A stretch of DNA of 64,000 nucleotides, taken from Sabethes cyaneus (Eukaryota > Arthropoda > Insecta > Diptera > Culicidae). This document shows, one piece after another, positions 1-11,120 of this stretch. Numbering within the stretch: the stretch's first letter is position 1; every line of letters starts with the position of its first letter. A program made the position numbers and the translations under genes. The notes under the pieces are model-generated. The model did not search any database. It was not told where the DNA came from and saw only the letters and a list, made by a program, of their open reading frames with translations. The stretch spans positions 218,861,527 to 218,925,526 of the forward strand of contig NC_071355.1 of assembly GCF_943734655.1 (NCBI RefSeq), written 5' to 3'.

Positions 1-997
1 ATTAAAACGAACAACTGAAGAGAAAAAGACGAAAAATGTAAGATAAAAAACGGAAACCGGAAAGGAAAGGAAGAAAAGGGAGTCAAAACGCAAACGGACA
101 CAGGAAAACGGGGAATTAAACTTGAATTGAACAAAAAGCTAAAAAGAGAAGAAAACAGACGGAAGGTGGATAAGAAAATAATAAAAAAGAGGGAAAAATA
201 TGAGGAAAAACAAGATGGAATAATATAAAAATGAGACAGGAAACGAAAAAAAACGAAAGAATGAAACAGGAAACACAAAACCAGACGGGACACGGGAAAA
301 ACGAGAGCAATATAGAAAAAACGAAAGGAAAGTGAGAGTAAAAACAAAGAGAACGATACAGAAAAGGAGAAAACACGAAATAAAAAGTGGAAAAAGGGGG
401 CTGAAAATAAGAAAAATACAGAACAGAAAAGAATTAAAATGAGTGATCGAATGTGACGCAAAATATCAATTCTAATTTCAAGTAGCCCATTTAACATTTT
501 GGGTTTTATTGCACTCTTATAATGAAATTTAAGACCAAAATTAGTCATGAAAACCGCCATAAGAGTACAATAAAACTTACATTGCTGCTTGGGAGAACTG
601 TGTCTGTTCAGTCAGTCCAATTTTCAGTACGATTTGAATTCTAGTTCCAAGTTTAATCTTAGGTCCAATTTAAATCCAATTTATAATCACTTTTAAACTC
701 AATTTTTAAGACCAATTTCAAATAAAAACTTCAAAAAGTGGTCAAAGAGAACATAAAGATTGTACAAAAAATAATTAAATAGGACAGACAAAGAAGAACA
801 GAAAAACGGACTATAAAAATTGTAAAACGGAAAAGAAAAAGACAAAAAATGGAAGATAAAAAGGGAAACCCTCTCCGGGAAAGGAAAAAAGGGAGTCAAA
901 AACAGAGCGTACGCGACAGAAAAGACGTAGAATTGGGATATTGAAAAAAGGAAAAACGAGATCGAAAGGAGATAAAGAGATAGAAAAAAACGCAAAC
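1..997. repeat. Repeat A: purine-rich GAAAACGG tract plus AATTTCAAG-type array
   Basis: About 440 bp of + strand purine-rich sequence dominated by GAAAA, ACGGAAA and GGAAAACG words is followed, around 600-740, by degenerate ~12-bp units of the kind AATTTCAAGTCC, then by more purine-rich sequence to about 997. The same pairing recurs at 14148-15840 and 20290-21450, so it is a dispersed repeat and not a gene. Long F/S/L-rich reading frames on the minus strand are composition artefacts. A MITE sits at 479-591. Confidence 0.7.
479..591. mobile_element. Foldback MITE (family F), copy 1
   Basis: Imperfect palindrome of 113 bp: CAAGTAGC at the left end matches the reverse complement of GCTGCTTG at the right, and inner arms pair GGGTTTTATTGCACTCTTAT with ATAAGAGTACAATAAAAC around the centre AAGACCAAAATTAGTC. 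A second copy lies at 23904-24007 inside a minisatellite. No coding capacity. Confidence 0.65.
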
Positions 998-1188
998 TAC
1001 ACACTTAAAAAACTCAGCAAAATTTGCCGAGATTTGGACAGCCGAGCGTTCGGTAAAAATTTCAGTTTTGCAAATCGACGTTTACGGATCTTTACTAACG
1101 TTTGGCATCATAAAAAATTTTACCGAACGCTCGGCTGTCCAAATCTCGGCAAAATTTTGCTGACTTCGGCACTTTTTTTAAGTGTGTA
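998..1188. mobile_element. TA-flanked foldback MITE
   Basis: A 187-bp palindromic element (1000-1186) flanked by TA on both sides (998-999, 1187-1188). Terminal inverted repeats begin CACACTTAAAAAA, and the inner arms (about 1013-1062 and 1119-1172) pair almost perfectly over CCGAGATTTGGACAGCCGAG. TA target duplication and the lack of any ORF fit a non-autonomous Tc1/mariner-type MITE. It interrupts purine-rich repeat A, which resumes at 1189. Confidence 0.75.
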
Positions 1189-1261
1189 GAAATGAAAAAC
1201 AGGAAAAACGGGAAGAGAAAATACGGAAAACGAAAAATAGAATTACGAAAAATGTGTGTTT

Positions 1262-1418
1262 TGAAAAGGGGGAAAGTGTCTGATAAGAAAAATGATTAAC
1301 GGGGTTAACTAGAAAATAGACCAAAAATATATCGGGTTCTGCCATGGTAGATGGGGCTCGCACCCACGCTCTTTCGGTTGGTACCTGAACGTTTTACTCA
1401 CTAAATCACTCCTGCCAA
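1262..1418 (-). mobile_element. tRNA-derived SINE-B, copy 1
   Basis: Read on the minus strand, the right half is tRNA-like: A-box-like GATTTAGTGAG, the SINE-B diagnostic GGTACCAACCGAAAG and B-box-like GGGTGCGAGCCCC. A tail follows with GATATATTTTTGGTC, TAATCATT and CAGACACTTTCCCCC. The same order is found at 1771-1936, 37818-37963, 38442-38604 and, tail only, at 46478-46552. It is too diverged and lacks acceptor-stem pairing, so it is not a functional tRNA gene. Confidence 0.7.
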
Positions 1419-1428
1419 TTATATTAGC

Positions 1429-1554
1429 TGGTCTAACACTTCGTTCGTTTCATTTAATCAGCTTCAGGTCGTAGTTTCCACTGCTGCACGAAGAAGTCAT
1501 CTCCATTCCACTCGGTCCATGGCCGCAATTCGCCAGCCACGTGGTCTAACACTT
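1429..1554 (-). mobile_element. 100-bp 5'-truncated non-LTR retrotransposon tail (RTE-like C terminus)
   Basis: A 13-bp direct repeat TGGTCTAACACTT (1429-1441 and 1542-1554) flanks 100 bp. On the minus strand the insert translates to a C-terminal motif WRIAAMDRVEWR, then a stop, then LLRAAVETTT. This resembles the last residues of RTE-type proteins; the RTE at 54-57 kb ends with AQDRVEWRRVLETA. The combination of target duplication, extreme 5' truncation and C-terminal coding is typical of failed target-primed reverse transcription. Assignment to RTE rests on one short motif. Confidence 0.55.
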
Positions 1555-1770
1555 AGGTTTACTAAATTCTCCCAATTCTATCATTCCCTGATAGGCACTA
1601 TATACTTCTATGCGACGATATTAATTTTGTATGATTGCCTTTTGTTTCTACTGCCGAGGAGATAGACTGTTATCTACTCAGTCAGCGCGATAGAAACAAA
1701 CAGTGTGTTGCCGACAATCGATTCGGCAAGTTTTGTGATTAAACCAAGAATTAGACTACCTAATAAGACG

Positions 1771-1936
1771 GGCGACAGTATTTTAATAAGTAAAACATTC
1801 GGGTACCAATCGAAAGAGCATGGGTATGAATTCCATCTGCTATTGCACAACCCAATATATTTTTGGTCTATATCTGAATTTTCTAGTTCCTCCAAATAAT
1901 CATACTTCGCATCAGAATCTTCCTCCCTTTCCAAAC
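1771..1936 (+). mobile_element. tRNA-derived SINE-B, copy 2 (degenerate)
   Basis: Plus-strand copy with GTATTTTAATAAGTAAAAC in the A-box region, GGGTACCAATCGAAAGAG, and a decayed B box (GGGTATGAATTCC). The tail carries CCAATATATTTTTGGTC, AAATAATCATACTTCGCATC and CTTCCTCCCTTTCCAA, each alignable to the copies at 1262-1418 and 38442-38604. It abuts repeat C on its right. Confidence 0.6.
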
Positions 1937-2908
1937 ATGCGTTACATGCGTTGTATGTAACATTTATCAAATGTTACTATTATACACTTTTTTATGTTAT
2001 TATATACAGTAATGTGAATTTGGAAACAATTAAACAAAATCAAGAACACAAGCTATTGCTCTCCTGCTACGTTACAGAAATTAAAAATTGTTTTTGTTAG
2101 CAATGCAATGGTTCCCCACATTGAAGAAATTTTACCAATTCGATCCCATCTTATCGACAGCACATATTTTTACTACACCTCCAATGAAACGGCAAACATA
2201 CGCATCCATAATGAATTATATCATAACCGGACACTACAACTGTAGCGCACTTTTCCATCATAGATATTCAATTCGCATAGGTTTAACCATCTCGTCGTAA
2301 ATAATTTGTGATCTGTTACGACAAGGAACTTATGGCATTTTTTGGCACACTCCCCTAATACAGTCATCAAATTGGAATCGCTTCAATCGGGTTCGTGAAA
2401 ACTTTTCTTGGAACGAGGGGGCTTTGTCACTCTTTCTAGCGTACTTCCCAAGCAAAGACATCAGAATGGTACAGGTTTAATCGCGGTGTTAAGAAATCTT
2501 GTAGAGATGAGGAGACTGTCATTTGTTTTGGCTTACTTTCCAAGCACAGATATCAAATAGAACTAATTCAATCATCGCAAAGAATCTTCGACCTGTTGGG
2601 ACGAGGAGATATTGTCACTTTTTTTCTGAAGTCACATTAAAACTATGATGGCGTCTTTTCCAACCAATCACAAAGTAAGGATCTCCAGGTGGACAATGCT
2701 TCATTATTTCCAATTTTTCAATAGTGTGCACTTAAACATCAGTAGTTTTCTTTATTGATGTGAATGCGTAAAAGATTTTCTGATCGATTGGCGCAAAAAT
2801 ATTGAAAATCGATCGTAAAACCTCTAAGCTATTAGTGCTCAAAATCTTTCATTTGTTCGGTAAACTGAATTTTTTCGTTTTTTTGAATGACACCCTATCC
2901 CAAAGCTT
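1937..2908 (+). repeat. Repeat C, copy 1 (truncated)
   Basis: About 970 bp align in opposite orientation with 26508-27523. Shared landmarks in order: GCGTTGTATGTAACATTTATC, ATCAAGAACACAA, GGTTCCCCACATTGAAG (related to CTTCAACGTGGGGAACC), blocks of about 85 bp containing TTCCCAAGCA.AGA.ATC and GTTTAATCGCG, and the end GACACCCTATC. A 70-codon frame at 2088-2300 has a similar counterpart in the other copy. This copy lacks the inverted ends seen in copy 2. Element class is not recognised. Confidence 0.65.
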
Positions 2909-3197
2909 GCCTTCCAAACTAGAGAAAAAAGAAAAAAAAATGAAAAAATTTAAGTAAAAACCTAGAAAACGGTGCTAAAAAGGAGAAAATATGAAACAAA
3001 AAGTGAGAAATGAGTGTATAAAAGAGAAAAAATAGAACGGAAACGAGATAAAACGAGAGAGAGAGAGAGAGAGGGAGAGAAAGAGAGAGAGAGAGAATAA
3101 GACAAAAAATGTCGATTCTAATTTTAAGTAAAACTAAGTGTTTATTTTCGGTCCATGTCCGGTTTAATGTAAAGTAAATTAGTTCAAATCTAATATA
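2909..3197. repeat. Purine-rich repeat A remnant with (GA)n
   Basis: GAAAAA-rich sequence with a GA microsatellite (3056-3096), then a short AATTTTAAGT/GTCCGGTTTAATG stretch related to the AATTTCAAG arrays. The same AATTTC-type sequence resumes after 6587, so the DD37E transposon was inserted inside it. Confidence 0.6.
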
Positions 3198-3298
3198 ACG
3201 GGTGGCAACTAAAATTTTGGAATTTTTTTCTCAAGCTGTCAAAAAAAGACAAAGATACATGAAGAAGATCTGATTTACCGAAATTAAAGAAACATTAT

Positions 3299-3572
3299 CT
3301 ATACGGCCGTCATGTTAACTTTGCGAATGCATCTCTTGATTCTACCAATCAACTGTTTGTAATTCGTGGCTCTCCAGTTATTTTTGTACACCAAGGAACT
3401 CAAAATACCGAAGAAATATTCGATTGGGCGCACTGAGACAGGTTTTTCGGGTTGTGGGTTTTGGGTAAAAATGGAATTGAATGGGTTTATCAGGAACGAT
3501 TGTGTTTTTTTTGCGTAATGCGATGATGCTCTATCCGGCCAAAATACATATTGTCTATCTGCATGATGTTTT
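3299..3572 (-). pseudogene. DD37E transposase, C-terminal catalytic fragment
   Basis: The minus-strand frame runs open from about 3572 to a TAG at 3299-3301. It contains KHHADRQYVFWPDRASSHYA, where the Asp of FWPD is the second catalytic residue, and RPIEYFFGILSSLVYKN, where the Glu is the third. Exactly 37 residues lie between that Asp and that Glu, the DD37E signature of ITmD37E elements; Tc1 has DD34E and classical mariner DD34D. The C-terminal NWRATNYKQLIGRIKRCIRK is the basic tail usual in the family. The reading frame in this part is free of stops. The upstream part is cut by an insertion whose border lies near 3573. Transposase would cut and join the TIR ends in the nucleus, but this piece lacks DNA binding and the first Asp. 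Confidence 0.85.
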
Positions 3573-3700
3573 TGCCTTTCTACTATATAAATATATAGTA
3601 TAAAGGTATAGAAATCACTTGAAAAACCGGAAATGGAAAGAAGGTCCTGCGGGCCGAATGTTATATACCATTCGACTCAGTTTCGAAAACTGAGCATTTT

Positions 3701-3713
3701 CTGTGTGTGTGTA

Positions 3714-3761
<48 letters not shown>

Positions 3762-3774
3762 TGTGTGTGTATGT
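3701..3774. repeat. (TG)n/(TATG) microsatellite
   Basis: Mostly TG dinucleotides with several TATG interruptions, sitting downstream of the element's 5' hairpin. Confidence 0.9.
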
Positions 3775-4314
3775 GACGCTTTTAATCTCACTCACTTTTC
3801 TCGGAGATGGCTGGACCGATTTTAATGTTCTTAGTGTCAAATGAAAGGTCTAGGTGTCCCATTGGTCGCTATTGAATTTCATACTGATCGGACTTTTAGT
3901 TCAAAAGTTATGTATAAAAATACGAAAAATATGGGACTTCATTATCTCATAGGTCTCTTAACCGATTTGAACAAAATTGATTGCATATGAAAGGGAAGCC
4001 TTGCAAAACCTTAACTTCCAAATTTCATGACGATTGGACTTGTAGTTTGAAAGTTACATAAAGAAATGTGAAAAAATAGTATTTAAAACATATTTATGTA
4101 ACATATAAGCATTAATTTAATGAAAAACATCGCACATTTTATGATTATTTGAAAATTACTGCTGAGATCTATCAAACGAAACTAAGTTATTTAAAATCGG
4201 ACGCTTCATTCAAAAGTTATTCAAACTTTAACACTTAAGCAGCATATATTAAACCGTTAAAACGTGTGAAATCAAAACTTATCAATCAAATGTTGATTGT
4301 ATTCAATGTGTGCG

Positions 4315-4465
4315 ATGTATGTATGTATGTATGTATGTATGTATGTATGTATGTATGTATGTATGTATGTATGTATGTATGTATGTATGTATGTATGTAT
4401 GTATGTATGTATGTATGTATGTATGCATGTATGTATGTATGTATGTATGTATGTATGTATGTATG

Positions 4466-4499
<34 letters not shown>

Positions 4500-4542
4500 T
4501 GTATGTATGTATGTATGTATGTATGTATGTATGTATGTATGT
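4315..4542. repeat. (GTAT)57 microsatellite
   Basis: 228 bp of GTAT repeats with two point variants, GCATG near 4426 and TATATG near 4468. Open frames across it (MYVC and TYIH repeats) exist in several frames on both strands and are artefacts of a 4-bp unit without stops. Confidence 0.95.
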
Positions 4543-4662
4543 GATGACAATTTGCAATTTTTAAATTTGCAATGAAATTCAAGAAAAGTGAGAAACATGT
4601 CAATTGTCTGAAGTTTTTGAAGCCTCTTAGTGGAATACGAACTCTGAAATAAAAGAAAAGAA

Positions 4663-4822
4663 AAAAACTTTTACCGACTAAATTCCACTATTTAATATTT
4701 ATTCGCGACAGATACGTATACGCTTTGAAATAAGACACTGATGAAGCCTGCACGTCGTAGGCGAACTACGTATCTGTCGCAAATAAATATTAAATAGTGG
4801 AATTTAGTCGGTAAAAGTTTTT
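4663..4822. mobile_element. Foldback MITE (family G)
   Basis: Two arms of about 56 bp (4663-4718 and 4767-4822) are near-perfect inverted copies: AAAAACTTTTACCGACTAAA at the left end against TTTAGTCGGTAAAAGTTTTT at the right. The loop contains CACTGATGAAGCCTGCACG. A right-half copy occurs at 42945-43022. No ORF. Confidence 0.75.
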
Positions 4823-5333
4823 AAAGTTTTAGTTTTTAAAGCGGGATTCAATTGCAAAGTTTCTTCTTTTCTTTGATTTTAGATTTCAATTGTCATTTTC
4901 TTCACTTGCTGTTACTCACAATTGTACACGAAAAGCAAAAAGCGGAGAAAAGCAGTTAATTTAAGTATATAAGTATAGTGGTGTATAGGATCAAAATACT
5001 AGTGAGTTGATTTTTCCAAATAAATTTATACAAATTTCAAACAAATTTTGCGCATCAATATATGCTCTTTTCAATCCATAGATACTAGAGCTTAGAAATG
5101 TTATTTGAAAAATAGGAAGTAAACGTTGCACGGTAGACATTATGTAAGATTTGTTTTCGTTAGTGATATTTTAAATGACAGATGTCTTATGTCATGTATC
5201 ATGTTTTAATATATAAATCAAAAAAAAGACAAGCACTGGGAATCATATCGATCGTATTTCCCATTCTCAAGCATGTTTATGGCGCAGCTTTGGCACTATT
5301 TTCGATCTCATCTTGTTTTCCTAACCCTCTAAC

Positions 5334-5784
5334 ATTGTAAAAACGATGCGATCAAGCTAATGACTATCTTTTCACGAAAGAAAATTCAAAAGAAGCTTAA
5401 GTTTTGATTTTCATGCAAAAATAATTATCTGAAGGAGTGCTAGCTAAGAAATAGTTCAATTTCTCGTTTTCATATCTAATGCTCTATTCAGTAATTTTTT
5501 TCTAATTCAGATAAATTGCAAAATTGAAGCCAAGCAAACCAATAGTAAAATTTTGAGATTAATCATTTTGTTGTAGATATCCTTTTTCTTCAAAAACGAA
5601 ATATAATAATAATTTTTCTGAACTCTTGTTTTTCAAAGATGCTAACTTTTGAATGCATGGTATTAATATCAAAATATCAAAAAATCTGCTATGAACAAAT
5701 ACTTCATATTGTCAATTCAAAACAAGTTTCGTATGTGGCTCTGAAGCCCGAAAGTTAAGGCCGTCTGTAGACCCGTTAGAGGGT
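5334..5784. mobile_element. Possible 451-bp element with 10-bp inverted ends
   Basis: ACCCTCTAAC at 5334 is inverted as GTTAGAGGGT at 5775-5784, and TA flanks both sides (5332-5333, 5785-5786). The interior is AT-rich without recognisable coding. Only 10 bp of inverted repeat support it, so the call is tentative. Confidence 0.4.
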
Positions 5785-6170
5785 TAATTTATAATTTTCT
5801 ATACATATTAATTCAAGTCTGTAAAAATTATCTTTTGTGTTTACATTATTTTTCTATAAATATTATAAAACTAAATAAGGTGTTCATCAAGTAACATAAA
5901 TGACGCTTACATGTATTTACGCACCCAAGGAAAGAAAATATAATTATTCTACACAACACGTTGTGAATTTTACTGGCAAATAAGGATTTTGAGAAATACG
6001 GAACGGATTTTTAAAAATATAGTCTAATATAACATCTACAATTAAGTTCCTGAGAAATTAAATAATGATTATTATGGCAGTAGAAAGGCTAGGTCACGCC
6101 GCTAGGTGGATTAATTCGGGTTTTGAAGAAAGGGGATCAAAATTTTCTACCAGCGTTCGTCTGGTGCATC

Positions 6171-6429
6171 TTAATTGGTAGCCAAACCAGAGGGCTTGTT
6201 GTTCAAGAAACGAGAAAGAGAACGATGTCCTTCTGCGTCCATAATTTTGGCTGGTCTTCCACTACCTTGCTTGCGAATAGTTGTTGGGCATCTTAGGATA
6301 TGGAAAACAGTCGTAGCCGCAACATATTTGCTTTTTAAATGTTGTACCGTATGCTTTTTGCCAAAATTTCTGTTGCAGTTCGTAGAAATGTACAACGCGC
6401 TCCCGAAATGCTTCTTGTTTCGACGCCAT
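6171..6429 (-). pseudogene. DD37E transposase, N-terminal DNA-binding fragment
   Basis: It starts at an ATG (6427-6429) reading MASKQEAFRERVVHFYE, a start typical of this transposase family. A one-base frameshift near 6370 is needed to continue into GKKHTVQHLKSKYVAATTV, a helix-turn-helix region, then RKQGSGRPAKIMDAEG, the GRP-type linker before the second HTH, and LNNKPSGLAT. A stop follows at 6171-6173, where the codon is TAA and a CAA would continue the frame. It is the 5' part of the transposase whose 3' part lies at 3299-3572. In life these domains bind the element's TIRs. At least one frameshift and one stop make it non-functional. Confidence 0.8.
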
Positions 6430-6587
6430 TTTTAGCAAAACTGGGCAAGCATAAACAAAACAAAAAATTTTAGCAAAAAGAGGAGAGAGAGAGCTAACAC
6501 ATACAGGCTCCCATTTCTCTATGAGCTCGTTTGTTGTTGAGCATAAGGGCCGCAAAAAAATTCCAAAATATTAGTTGCCACCCGTTA

Positions 6588-7090
6588 ATGTTCAATGCCA
6601 AGTTAAATTTCACGTTCAATTGCAATTTCTCGCGTAATTTGAATTCCAATTTCCAGTCTAATTTCAAGATAAATCCAATTATGTCTAATATTGAGTCCAA
6701 TTTGAAATTCAATTTCAAATTTAATTACAAGTTAAATTCCAAGGTCAACTGCAAAGCCGAACCTAAGTCTGGTTGAATTTAAATTTCAAAGAAAATGTCC
6801 AGTTCAATTTAAAATAAAAACCCCAAATTCTGTTTTAAATGTGATTTCATGCCTATTTCCAAATAAAACTTCCACTCCACTTCACTCTAAATATAAGTTC
6901 AGTTTGAAATGTAATTTTAAATTCAATTTCTATTTCAATATGAAGTAAAGCTTCAAGCTCAAATTAGTCCAAATTCAAGTCTACTTTAATGTTCTTAATG
7001 TTTCTGGTCTAATTTTTAGTCCAAATTCAATTTTGATTTTAAATCCAATTTCGCCCGAAAGTTCGGAGTTCTCAACTTAATCGGCCGGTA
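6588..7090. repeat. AATTTCAAG-type degenerate minisatellite
   Basis: About 500 bp of ~12-bp units such as AATTTCAAGTCC and AAATTCAATTTC with many substitutions. It ends in CTCAACTTAATCGGCCGGTATT, and a related end (CAACCTAATCTGCCGCTATT) closes the similar array at 15840. Confidence 0.7.
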
Positions 7091-7109
7091 TTATTGTGAT
7101 GAGTAGTAA

Positions 7110-7835
7110 TAGATTCGCCAAGCTAGACAAGCTGGCAAGCTGTCTGCATCAATTGATTACCAGGATTTGGGATTCGGAGCGGCTACCGGGTCAGTGGAAA
7201 TACCGGGTTATTTACCCCATCTACAAAAAAGGCGATAAGCTGGATTGTAAGAACTACCGATCACTATCCTGAATGTCGGCTGACTGTTGGGAAAGTGCTT
7301 TCCCAAGTCATCCTCCATCGACTGTTGCCGATAGCCAATAGATTCGTGGGGAGTTATCAGACCGGCTTTATGGAGGGTCGGTCTTTGACCGACTGAATCT
7401 TCACGCTGAGGCAGATCCTCTAGAAGTGCCACGGATACCGAGCCCCCACGCATCACGTATTCATTGATTTCAAAGCCACATATGATAGTGTAAACCGACA
7501 GGGGCTATGGAAAATTCTGGACGAAAACGGCTTTCCGGGTGAGTTTACTAGACTTATCATGGCTATGATGGATGGGATCCAGTGCTGTGTGAGAATCTCG
7601 GGTGAATTGTTGGATCCATTCGAATCTCGCAGAGGACTTCGGCAACGAGATGGACCTTTCCTGTTTGCTGTTCAGCATTGCGCTTGACGGTGTAATAAGA
7701 CGAGCGGCTTATAGAGTTATCTGCTTTGACAACGACGTGGATGCTGTCGGCAGAACATTTGAGACGGTGGAATCCACCGAGGTGTTCGGCTTAGAGACAT
7801 GCGGTCGTTATTCGAGATCCGAAATGTCAAATAAA
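7110..7835 (+). pseudogene. RTE-like reverse transcriptase fragment
   Basis: Plus-strand RT remnants in order: RIWDSERLPGQWK (about 7165), PIYKKGDKLDCKNYR, LLGKVLSQVILHRLLPIANR, SYQTGFMEGRSLTD followed by a stop, IFTLRQIL followed by a stop, HHVFIDFKATYDSV (RT motif A, about 7460), RRGLRQRDG (motif B, about 7630), then after a frameshift SCLLFSIALDGVIRRA. The motif C region reads CFDNDVDAVGRTFETVE, where FADD has decayed to FDND. The order and wording match the RTE protein at 54-57 kb but the identity is clearly lower, so it is another family member. Endonuclease and C terminus are absent. At least two stops and one frameshift make it inactive. Confidence 0.8.
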
Positions 7836-10800
7836 ATTACCTAACCAATGCCAATTAGCAATGTCATGCATTATCAATTCAGTATGTTCAATCGCAATTG
7901 CAATAATTAAAAAATAAACTTTTTCTCTTGGTAATACCCGCTCGTTTTAATATTCATGGATGCATGACCCTGCGAATCTTCCAACCACTGATGATGAATA
8001 TAGTCCTCAAAAGTATAGATAATCGTCCGATATGATATTTGATCGGGCTCGACTCCCAAATGGATGTTATGTTATGAGAATACTAATCGGGAACAAGCAC
8101 CACTGGAACCACCTTTTGTAAGCATATAATTATTGTATATTAACTAGTCAACTAGATGCGATTGTATCTTCCTCTTCATTGGTTGGAAAATTTATGGAAT
8201 ATCGACCAAAATATTGCAGAGTAATGAAGACTACTAAAAATCATTTTCTGGCAGAGTTCGAATGATTTCCATGAGCTGAATTATTAATGAATGATGATAT
8301 TTCAAATTTTTATTATCTTTCATTATTTGTTAAAAACATGCGCATTTGTATTCTTTCAGAATCGCTAAACCGGAAAAATTCATATGCATATTGATAGAGT
8401 TCCCCCGAGCAATGGTGCATGTTGCTGTTTTCTGATACGAGTTGCAATACATGCAGTATCCTAAGACCATCTAAGACTTAACTGCATGTCAGGAAGAACG
8501 TTGCTCGCCTCCCGAGACAACTGACAGCCTGTTGCAGTAGAGGTACTAACTGGCTTCGTCGTCCGCCTGGCGAAGAAGCAGCATACGTATACGGTTGTGT
8601 AACCCCTTCGCTATCATCTAAATGCTCTGCTTGGGGTTGGGATGAAAGCAAATGTCAACGCAACCGGGTGTCTGCTAACTGCGGTAACTAGCGTGCAACG
8701 AGGGACCGCATGATTGAAAGTACATTTTCTTAAGCTTCCGCACTAACAGCTACACTGTGGATCGTTCTTAAACTGACAGCAAGCGGATTGGGAAAATGCT
8801 CGACAAATGTGTGATGGCTTTCGCAATTTACGGATGGGGACTTATTTCCGAGCTATTTTGTTACCGGCTTATGAGTATTGGAATATTATGCTGTGGTTCC
8901 TATCACGATGATCAACTGACTTTCCATGGCTCGTAGAAAGTTTCTTATTAATTTATGTGGACTTTTCATGAGATGATTTTTTTCTTCAACATAAACAGTG
9001 AATATTTTTAAAGCCTGTTATCGATGGATTGAAATAATCAATGGAATAAAAAGGACTGCGTCAGATATCTAGCCTGGTTTTCTTGCCTTCATTATTTTTT
9101 AGGAGAGTAACATTATTCAACATCAGTGAACATCATGAACATCGATGAGTTCATTTTTGAAGGAAACTGTTTCTTCAATATTCACCAAAAACACTAAAAA
9201 ATTCAAGACAGCAAGAAAGTCTTCCGATAATTTTTCAACAATGTGCTTCGCTTCGCTACATTCTTGTGGTTGTGCCACCAAAACTGCAATCCGTCTTCAC
9301 TTTCACGTGTACCGTTTCAATCGAGATTTGACATGACAAGCGAGGTTCAATTTCTTCTGCATTCCCGCCGGTCCCGTTATCTACAAGCAATTCATCACGA
9401 GAGGAACGACGATGTCGAATACAGTACTCCTTCTGGTGGAGCAAGTGACATTTCAAACAAACGGCCCCGTTCGGCAACAGCAGCACTAGCAGCAGCCTGC
9501 AGTAGTGTCGGGTCGGTAGTTGCGTTTCGACGAATAAAACGATGAAGCTTTCTCCTTGATGGCACACTCCAACACTCGGATGTGATAAAGTTGGTGAAAT
9601 GGGAAAAGTTTTAAATTAAAAGAAAAAGAAAGTACGACCAATGAGCACCGACTGCTCGACTGTTCGACAAAGGGGAGGAGCTTCCGGTGTGCATCCAGGA
9701 ATTGTAAGGATAATGGCCGTAGCGAGCGTAAATTCGTCAAGCTAAGAGGAATTTTATGTCGCTTTCCGTCAGAGATGCATGTGTGATGGATTTTATACGG
9801 AGCGACCTCCTGCAACTGCAGGAAGCGACGGCAAGGCGATGTAACGACACTCGACAAACTTATTGGTACCTACCCGGAATGGAGTTTTCTCCGCCGCTGC
9901 TAGTTCAAGTGCCAGGAAATGATTTTACTCTCTTCCAACTGTGTGAATCTATTTAGCTTCGACAATGACATGCAGTACGATGCTCCACTGAAGTGGGCGC
10001 CTCACAATGAGACGGGAATTGATGGATGACATGTTATTAATTTTGAAAGGATACATCGGTGCTGCACGGAGTCTGTCCCTCGAAAAGAAAAGTATGGTGA
10101 TGACAAAGTATGCTCTTGCTGTAGTTGGGAGTAATTTTTTTGACAAGAAAGAATCGATAAATTTTATTACATTCTTCAAACGACGTAATATGAATTTAAA
10201 ATTTTCTTCGTCATTACAAGTACGTACTGATTTGATGAAAATTTCATTCAGACAATTACCTTAAGGAAATTCAGTATGTCGCCTCTTACGTTACTCTGTT
10301 AAAGAACCAAAAATAACCATCATCGTAATGCCGATAACTGCTTCTCAAATTATCGAAGCAATTAAAATTTAATCCATGCGCTACTAGCACAAGACAATTG
10401 TTTCGCCATCTTTATCGGTTACCTCGTTGTCGCTATCAAGGAAAAAGAATCTCTCCCGTCCAGGAGGAATCGGGACAGGAAATGTGTGGGAGAAGCGTTT
10501 CAATTAAAACCAGGGCGATCGTTAATCATCACGGATGGAAGAGCAGTGAAGCAATCACAGTGGTGGGAGCCCTTCTTCAGCTGTATCTACAGAAACCGGA
10601 GAATAAGAGCCAGAAAATCGCACAGCATGCAACCTACCTACTCTCGCATACACAACAAGCGCCCTTCAACAAAATAGAAGCAATCCATTCTGGTGCCACT
10701 CGCTCTCCTGGAGACGACACCTCTTACCGCTTGTAATAGCGATTGAAACTGTAGCAAATCATAATCCTTATCAACCCCACGATGTGCTGTCCTCTCTTTG

Positions 10801-11100
10801 GCCATCGTGACTGGTAATCAGAGGTTACGTGGCAAATCGACACTGGCTGGCAAAGCTCTGCCAGCATCGTAACCATCGTAGCAAGGTATCGCCATAGCAA
10901 TTAATGCCATCGTCCTTGTGCTGCGCTGATGGATTCCTGGACCTTAGCTGAAGGCGTGATAGAAGAAGACGACGACGGCAGCAGTAGGTAGGTGTAATCC
11001 GGAAATGTTTGTTACGATGACTTGATAATCGATATCTACGCAGTGTGATTTTCTATAGTTCGATAATCGTTTTTTTTTGGCATTCACCGCATTCAATTAT
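7836..11100. other. Unrecognised sequence, no gene supported
   Basis: No motif-bearing frame, SINE box pair or inverted-repeat element was recognised. Overlapping ~100-codon frames on both strands between 9145 and 10740 have no family resemblance or coding signature I can identify. GC content is higher from about 8500 to 11000 than in the surrounding repeats, so this may be single-copy intergenic or intronic DNA. Confidence 0.5.
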
Positions 11101-11120
11101 ACTAATAATTTACGTCAAGA

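Larger units (their letters stand above)
3573..6114. mobile_element. Composite insertion of unclassified mobile element inside the DD37E transposon
   Basis: The insert starts near GCCTTTCTACTATATAA, which folds with TATAGTATAAAGG into a 5' hairpin (about 3574-3606), and ends near TAGAAAGGCTAGGTCACGCC (6080-6100), so GCCTTTCTA and TAGAAAGGC form short inverted ends. Inside are a TG-rich microsatellite (3701-3774), GAGATGGCTGGACCGATTTT-type sequence, the (GTAT) array and two further inverted-repeat elements. The class is unclear; a DINE/Helitron-like non-autonomous element is one possibility. No transposase or Rep/helicase frame is seen. Borders are estimated. Confidence 0.45.
3198..6585 (-). 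mobile_element. DD37E (ITmD37E-type) Tc1/mariner-superfamily transposon, interrupted and internally deleted
   Basis: Terminal inverted repeats of about 32 bp begin ACGGGTGGCAACTA at 3198 and at the reverse complement of 6554-6585, with one internal mismatch. Both ends are flanked by TA (3196-3197, 6586-6587), the target duplication of IS630/Tc1/mariner elements. Two pieces of one transposase lie on the minus strand: an N-terminal piece (6171-6429) and a C-terminal catalytic piece (3299-3572). About 2.5 kb of later insertions separate them, and no segment with the first catalytic Asp is recognisable, so roughly the middle third of the protein is missing. The element is dead but its termini are intact. 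Confidence 0.85.

Noticed and set aside
4266..4603. MYVC- and TYIH-repeat frames on both strands
   Set aside because: Produced by the (GTAT) array.
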